Part shown: positions 5,011-7,528 of the stretch, piece by piece
How the letters are laid out: the number at the start of each line of letters is the position of its first letter
How positions within the stretch are numbered: position 1 is the stretch's first letter
Source: JBBTRN01 sp038065175
GTDB taxonomy: Bacteria; Patescibacteriota; Doudnabacteria; UBA920
Reading direction: 5' to 3'
DNA length: 7,528 bases
Assembly (NCBI GenBank): GCA_038065175.1
Contig: JBBTRN010000046.1
Location: 1 to 7,528, forward strand
Program-made: the position numbers and the translations under genes
The notes under the pieces: generated by a model
The model's input: the letters and a program-made list of their open reading frames with translations, nothing else
What the model was told of the DNA's origin: nothing
Database searches by the model: none

Positions 5011-5870
5011 ATTCGGAAGAAAATTTAAACCAGAAAAACTCGCCGGATCTTTTCCACCAACAAGCCATACCGCTATTTTTAACAGTGGTGGTCTTTTTAG
5101 GCTTAGCCGGACTTTTTTACGCCGTAATTTTTGGACTAAATCTTATACCCGGTACTTCAACCATTTCACTTAAAATCCGCTGGTACGACATTTTAATCGG
5201 CGGCACTATATATTTAAAAACTTCCGTGGACTTCGCGATTTTTATGGGCCGATTAATGGCTTCTAACCCTGGGTGGAAAAACCGCGTGGCAATAGAAATA
5301 GGAACCGCGCTAGGCAACGGGCTAGGTACAATAATAGTTTTAATAATTTGGACATTCTTTAAAGAAGTGGAGTGGCTACTTGCGATAATGATTCTATTAG
5401 CGGCCTTGGTGCTTTTTGAGCTGGCTTTTGCCTCTTTAGAACACTTTTCCAACTGGGAAGGGAACGGCAGGCTTAAGCATTTTTTGTATCTTGGGCTGAA
5501 CAAAAGCCTAAAATTTGCCACTAAATTTACTGAACCGGTTACCCGAAAAATTTTGCCTGACCTGGGCGAAAAATTAAAAGGTTCCCAAAGCCTCCCGTGG
5601 AAAAAATTGCTAATGTTCTCTTTTAGCGTGCCGTTTATTTTAGGTTTAGACGATTTTGCCGGCTATGTCCCTCTGTTTAACGTGGTTAACGTGTTTGGTT
5701 TTAGTATTGGGGTTATTGGCGCCCATATGCTTTTAAATATTGCTCTATTTATTAACCCCCAGGCTACGGTAAAGGCCGTGCGCAACGAATGGGTGTCTTT
5801 TATAGGCGCCTTAGCGTTTGTGGGCCTGGGTGTTTGGGGTTTGGTAGAAGTTATAAAAATTATTTTTTAG
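5007..5870 (+). CDS. Multi-pass membrane protein, function unknown, coupled to the hydrolase
   Basis: A 287-residue integral membrane protein with about seven hydrophobic segments (roughly 21-47, 60-82, 93-118, 121-145, 200-224, 228-250, 263-286) and a polar loop at 147-199. Acidic residues sit within or beside membrane segments: TSVDFAIFMGRLM (Asp75) and FILGLDDFAGY (Asp215, Asp216). ALGNGLGT (101-108) is Gly-rich. Buried Asp in two halves of the protein loosely recalls TerC, LysE or CadD-type ion exporters, but I see no diagnostic motif, so the resemblance is only a hypothesis. The ATG overlaps the hydrolase stop in ATGA, the classic arrangement for translational coupling, so the two proteins are probably made together and may share a cell-envelope role. 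A putative terminator overlaps the end of the gene. Confidence 0.75.
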   Translation: MNSEENLNQKNSPDLFHQQAIPLFLTVVVFLGLAGLFYAVIFGLNLIPGTSTISLKIRWYDILIGGTIYLKTSVDFAIFMGRLMASNPGWKNRVAIEIGTALGNGLGTIIVLIIWTFFKEVEWLLAIMILLAALVLFELAFASLEHFSNWEGNGRLKHFLYLGLNKSLKFATKFTEPVTRKILPDLGEKLKGSQSLPWKKLLMFSFSVPFILGLDDFAGYVPLFNVVNVFGFSIGVIGAHMLLNIALFINPQATVKAVRNEWVSFIGALAFVGLGVWGLVEVIKIIF

Positions 5871-5890
5871 AATACTTCAATTTTTTTCTT
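5847..5890 (+). terminator. Putative intrinsic terminator of the hydrolase/membrane-protein unit
   Basis: GAAGT (5847-5851) pairs with ACTTC (5874-5878). With small bulges the stem continues through AT and AAAAA against TTTTT around a 4-base loop. Seven Ts follow at 5881-5887. The stem is AT-rich and overlaps the last codons of the membrane protein. Confidence 0.45.
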
Positions 5891-5902
5891 TCATCGCCAA
5901 TA

Positions 5903-5911
5903 TGCTAATCT
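5903..5911 (+). promoter_or_regulatory. Putative extended -10 promoter of the small ORF
   Basis: TGCTAATCT reads as an extended -10 (TG-n-TAATCT). Transcription would start near 5918, just before the Shine-Dalgarno sequence GGAGG at 5920-5924. No good -35 is visible. Confidence 0.35.
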
Positions 5912-5928
5912 TGTTGCATGGAGGCTCG

Positions 5929-6087
5929 ATGAAAAAAGTCTACAGATCCTTGATTGCGGCGGGTGCCACTGCATTTCTCGGCGTCTGCCTGATTCCTATG
6001 TTCTTCTCTCTCTGGCGAAAAGACCGCCAGGACATAAGAACATACGAACAGCGGCAAAGGGAGGCGAAACTGTGGTGGAAGCCATAG
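5929..6087 (+). CDS. Small single-pass membrane protein, unknown, atypical composition
   Basis: A 52-residue protein that I do not recognise. A short basic start (MKKVYRS) is followed by one hydrophobic segment at about 8-28 (LIAAGATAFLGVCLIPMFFSL) and then a strongly charged tail (WRKDRQDIRTYEQRQREAKLWWKP). The tail should lie in the cytoplasm by the positive-inside rule if the N-terminus is outside. The ATG at 5929 is preceded by GGAGG at 5920-5924 with a 4-base spacer, one of only two clear Shine-Dalgarno sites in the window. An in-frame ATG at 5902 is rejected because it lies upstream of that site. GC is about 51% by my count against roughly 43% in a sampled stretch of the preceding gene, and codons such as CTC, CTG and GTC are favoured. 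This suggests recent acquisition, although the gene could also be a chance ORF. Confidence 0.5.
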   Translation: MKKVYRSLIAAGATAFLGVCLIPMFFSLWRKDRQDIRTYEQRQREAKLWWKP

Positions 6088-6104
6088 TTGAGCCTCCCGC
6101 TCAA
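6088..6104 (+). terminator. Hairpin directly after the small ORF
   Basis: TTGAGC and GCTCAA form a 6-bp stem around CTCCC, beginning at the base after the stop codon. G-U and A-T pairs can extend it by two. No T-run follows, so terminator function is uncertain. Confidence 0.35.
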
Positions 6105-6112
6105 TTCCATCT

Positions 6113-6121
6113 TGTGGATAA
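6113..6121 (-). promoter_or_regulatory. Exact DnaA-box match (TTATCCACA on the minus strand)
   Basis: TGTGGATAA is the reverse complement of the E. coli consensus DnaA box. It is a single full match; a partial one (TTATCC) occurs at 6141-6146. It stands at the edge of a very AT-rich stretch. One box is not evidence of an origin, and the match may be chance. Confidence 0.25.
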
Positions 6122-6154
6122 TTATAAATTTTAAAAAAAATTATCCTTTTATTT
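6116..6154 (+). terminator. AT-rich inverted repeat with T-rich tail
   Basis: GGATAATT (6116-6123) and AATTATCC (6139-6146) form an 8-bp stem with a 15-base A/T loop, followed by TTTTATTT. It could terminate the small ORF upstream. The long loop and weak stem lower confidence. The left arm overlaps the DnaA-box match. Confidence 0.35.
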
Positions 6155-6350
6155 AAGCCATATTTTTTCTTGTAACCACTTATTAATTACCAATCATCAA
6201 TAATTTTACCTAAAGCCCTTGATTTTATTGTGTTTTAATATAATATTTAACTTAAGACTAAATTAATTTCATCTTCAACACTCTCCCTAGCCCTTCCCAT
6301 TAACAGAAGGCAGGGGAAGGGATATGGGGAAGATGCAAAGGAAACTAAAA
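6155..6350 (+). promoter_or_regulatory. Intergenic region and leader of the HU gene with -10 box and 5' hairpin
   Basis: There is no gene here. TATAAT at 6239-6244 is a consensus -10; the best -35 (TTGATT, 6219-6224) is only 14 bases away. The implied leader is about 100 bases long, unlike other genes in the window. It contains CCCTTCCC (6291-6298) pairing with GGGAAGGG (6314-6321), an 8-bp GC-rich stem with a 15-base loop just upstream of the HU start. AAAGGA at 6337-6342 is the Shine-Dalgarno site for the ATG at 6351, with an 8-base spacer. Confidence 0.45.
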
Positions 6351-6623
6351 ATGACAAAGTCAGAACTTTTGCAGGCTTTGGCCGACAAATTGGGCAAAAC
6401 TCGCAAAGAAGCAGGCGAAATTTTAGAAGCAGTGGTTGGTTTGGCTTATGCCACAACCAAAAAAGAAGGGGAATTCACTATTCCAGGTTTGGGCAAATTG
6501 GTTAAAAAAGACCGCCCAGCAAGAATGGGTAGAAACCCCGCAACCGGCGAATCAATACAAATTCCGGCTAAGAAAGTCATCAAATTCCGCGTCGCTAAGC
6601 AGGCAAAAGAGGCAATCCTCTAA
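6351..6623 (+). CDS. hup: HU-family histone-like DNA-binding protein
   Basis: From the ATG at 6351 this is exactly 90 residues, the usual HU length. The N-terminal helices (MTKSELLQALADKLGKTRKEAGEILEAVVGLAYATTKKEGE) form the dimer body. The segment FTIPGLGKLVKKDRPARMGRNPATGE (42-67) is the HU signature leading into the DNA-binding arm, with Arg61-Asn62-Pro63, where Pro63 is the residue that intercalates and bends DNA. The C-terminus VIKFRVAKQAKEAIL matches the final strand and helix. HU compacts and bends DNA without strong sequence preference. An in-frame ATG at 6324 would add nine residues, but its AAGGG site is only 3 bases away and lies in a hairpin, whereas 6351 has AAAGGA at good spacing. 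A strong terminator follows, so the gene is probably monocistronic. Confidence 0.93.
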   Translation: MTKSELLQALADKLGKTRKEAGEILEAVVGLAYATTKKEGEFTIPGLGKLVKKDRPARMGRNPATGESIQIPAKKVIKFRVAKQAKEAIL

Positions 6624-6642
6624 AATTTAAGCAAAATTTTGT

Positions 6643-6679
6643 ACAAAACCCTCTTTTCTAAGGAGGGTTTTGTTATTTT
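6643..6679 (+). terminator. Intrinsic terminator of the HU gene
   Basis: CAAAACCCTC (6644-6653) and GAGGGTTTTG (6663-6672) form a perfect 10-bp stem with a 9-base loop, extendable by an A-T pair, followed by TTATTTT. It lies 20 bases after the HU stop. The A-rich left flank means it might also work from the opposite direction. Confidence 0.8.
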
Positions 6680-6698
6680 AAAATATCTATGCTATAAT
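6670..6698 (+). promoter_or_regulatory. Promoter of the DUF5654/yjbQ pair
   Basis: TTGTTA (6670-6675) is separated by 17 bases from TATAAT (6693-6698), which is also an extended -10 (TGCTATAAT from 6690). The predicted start near 6705 leaves about 5 bases before the ATG at 6710. The -35 overlaps the HU terminator. This is the best promoter match in the window. Confidence 0.7.
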
Positions 6699-6709
6699 AT
6701 ATAAAATAT

Positions 6710-6994
6710 ATGTCTGAAAATTTCGGACAAAATATAAAATCATCAATAAAAGAAACCAATAAACAGGTGATCTCGCAAACCATGGGCTTTATTAGCTCGG
6801 CTTTTGTGCTTGTTGCGGCTTTAGCTTGGAACGAGGCGATAAAAAACCTTATTTCCAGATATTTTCAGGCCGGCACAGGCATAGCTTCGCTTTTTATTTA
6901 CGCCATAGTAGTTACCCTCCTCGCCGTTATGATAACCGCAAGATTAAATAGGCTATCTGAAAAATACAAAAACGAAAATGAAGATAATAAATAA
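6710..6994 (+). CDS. DUF5654 family membrane protein
   Basis: A 94-residue protein with a polar helical N-terminus (1-22), a first membrane segment containing the motif VAALAWNEAIKNL (35-47) and a second at about 58-77 (IASLFIYAIVVTLLAVMITA), ending in a charged tail. The AALAWNEAIK motif followed by a second helix ending in a basic residue is the pattern I associate with DUF5654. This is a small family of unknown function seen in Patescibacteria and archaea. The gene has its own promoter with a very short leader and no Shine-Dalgarno site. It overlaps the following yjbQ gene by 17 bases, so the two should be cotranscribed. No function is inferred beyond membrane location. Confidence 0.75.
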   Translation: MSENFGQNIKSSIKETNKQVISQTMGFISSAFVLVAALAWNEAIKNLISRYFQAGTGIASLFIYAIVVTLLAVMITARLNRLSEKYKNENEDNK

Positions 6995-7418
6995 ACAAAT
7001 ATTCCTGCACACAAAAAAACAATTTGAAATCGTGGATATTACATTGCACGTAAAAACCGCGGCAGTAGAATCGGGAGTTTTAAACGGCCAAATGACAATT
7101 TTTTGCCCGCACACCACGGCCTCAGTGAGGTTAAACCATAATGAGGAACTTTTAACCCAGGATTTTATGAAAGCTCTTTACCGCCTGGCTCCGGTTGACC
7201 AATCTTACGCTCACGATTTGTTCGAGGTACGGCGGAATGTAAGCCCGGGCGAGCGCACGAACGGACATGCGCACGTAAAAAGCTTTTTGCTCGGGTCTTC
7301 GGAAACCTTAATTATGGAAAAAGGCGAAATAATCCTAGGCAAACAGCAAAGTATCTTTTTTGTTGAACTGGACGGCGGGCGCGAAAGGGAAGTGCGCATT
7401 AATATTTTAGGGGAATAG
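6978..7418 (+). CDS. yjbQ: YjbQ / UPF0047 family protein
   Basis: A 146-residue protein matching YjbQ. Visible conserved positions are FCPHTTASVRLN (His45 and following), the Ala-His-Asp segment YAHDLF (His79), NGHAHVKSFLLG (His97, His99) and GKQQSIFFVELDGGREREV (Glu130, Asp132, Gly133, Arg135), with length near the family norm. The three His positions form the family's presumed metal or phosphate site. Members have been reported to show weak thiamin phosphate synthase activity, but the cellular role is unsettled. The usual Trp of the LG-x-WQ motif is replaced here (LGKQQ). The start at 6978 overlaps the end of the DUF5654 gene by 17 bases, and an upstream start in this frame is not evident. 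No thiamin biosynthesis genes are nearby, so context gives no support for that pathway. Confidence 0.88.
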   Translation: MKIINKQIFLHTKKQFEIVDITLHVKTAAVESGVLNGQMTIFCPHTTASVRLNHNEELLTQDFMKALYRLAPVDQSYAHDLFEVRRNVSPGERTNGHAHVKSFLLGSSETLIMEKGEIILGKQQSIFFVELDGGREREVRINILGE

Positions 7419-7441
7419 TCCGCGGTTAGAAATTGCTGCCC

Positions 7442-7528
7442 CTAACTTGATTTCCGGCCTCTAAAAAAGTTTTTAGGTATTAGACCTGTTGTTAAATAAT
7501 TTTTCGCCCAAAATATGCTCTTTCGCCA
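7442..7528 (-). CDS. Possible 3' end of a minus-strand gene (partial)
   Basis: On the minus strand a frame is open from the window edge for 28 codons (WRKSIFWAKNYLTTGLIP..., ending RGRKSS) to TAG at 7442-7444. The stretch has a believable protein-like composition and would converge with yjbQ, ending 23 bases from its stop. I do not recognise it. Another minus-strand frame and the plus strand offer only shorter or less convincing runs. Two small inverted repeats (CTAAAAA/TTTTTAG at 7461-7476 and AGGT/ACCT at 7475-7487) lie inside it and might instead be a terminator. Confidence 0.3.
   Translation of the reverse strand, partial: WRKSIFWAKNYLTTGLIPKNFFRGRKSS

Noticed and set aside
5902..5928. 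Earlier ATG for the small ORF
   Set aside because: It lies at the putative -10 and upstream of the GGAGG site that serves 5929.
6324..6350. Earlier ATG for the HU gene
   Set aside because: Its ribosome site is too close and lies in a hairpin. The ATG at 6351 has a better site and gives the standard 90 residues.
6436..6630. Alternative + strand frame inside the HU gene
   Set aside because: It is a shadow of the HU frame; the HU frame has full family motifs.
1..7528. CRISPR arrays, tRNA or rRNA genes, insertion-sequence transposases
   Set aside because: I saw no regularly spaced direct repeats, no cloverleaf or rRNA segments, and no transposase or integrase motifs on either strand.

Overview
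The window looks like a scaffold piece from an uncultivated bacterium, most likely a Patescibacteria/CPR-type lineage. The grounds are moderate-to-low GC, short genes on one strand, few Shine-Dalgarno sites, several -10 boxes sitting almost on the start codon, stop usage dominated by TAA, an assembly gap of ten Ns, and gene families common in such genomes (DUF5654, YjbQ, a UMF1-type transporter, short RarA). The lineage is inference; there is no rRNA or other marker gene here.

Layout, left to right. 2-1685 is a run of four closely spaced + strand genes: the 3' end of an MFS/UMF1-type transporter, a 111-residue protein with a twin-arginine-like N-terminal anchor, a DUF2784-like membrane protein read from a forced TTG start, and a YdjM-like membrane protein. 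1686-1870 is intergenic, holds two related GC-rich hairpins, and is broken by the Ns inside what looks like another inverted repeat. rarA (AAA+ ATPase acting at stalled replication forks) follows at 1871-3067. Directly behind it is a two-gene toxin-antitoxin module (RHH antitoxin plus PIN-domain toxin, 3115-3770). Next come a 69-base imperfect hairpin, a predicted lipoprotein alpha/beta hydrolase (3883-5010), and a multi-pass membrane protein that overlaps it by ATGA (5007-5870). After a terminator there is a small GC-richer membrane ORF (5929-6087), an AT-rich intergenic stretch, an HU-family DNA-binding protein (6351-6623) with a clear terminator, then DUF5654 and YjbQ genes overlapping by 17 bases. 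The last bases may hold the 3' end of a minus-strand gene.

The most striking structure is at rarA. The last codons of rarA (3027-3060) recur 726 bases downstream at 3753-3786 with 30 of 34 bases identical. The second copy still reads as a RarA tail (EELKGKKYLI, then stop) but is now detached, and the toxin-antitoxin module lies exactly between the copies. This is the footprint expected of a cassette inserted at the 3' end of a gene that restores that end with an imported copy. No integrase is present.

A second theme is palindromic DNA. There are hairpin repeats in intergenic DNA, and one palindromic segment lies in frame inside the hydrolase gene, where it encodes a Gly/Ser/Pro-rich linker. 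Together they suggest a genome populated by small dispersed palindromic elements that sometimes enter genes.

Functional links are limited. The toxin-antitoxin pair and the hydrolase/membrane pair are credible two-gene units, and the rest look like ordinary neighbours.
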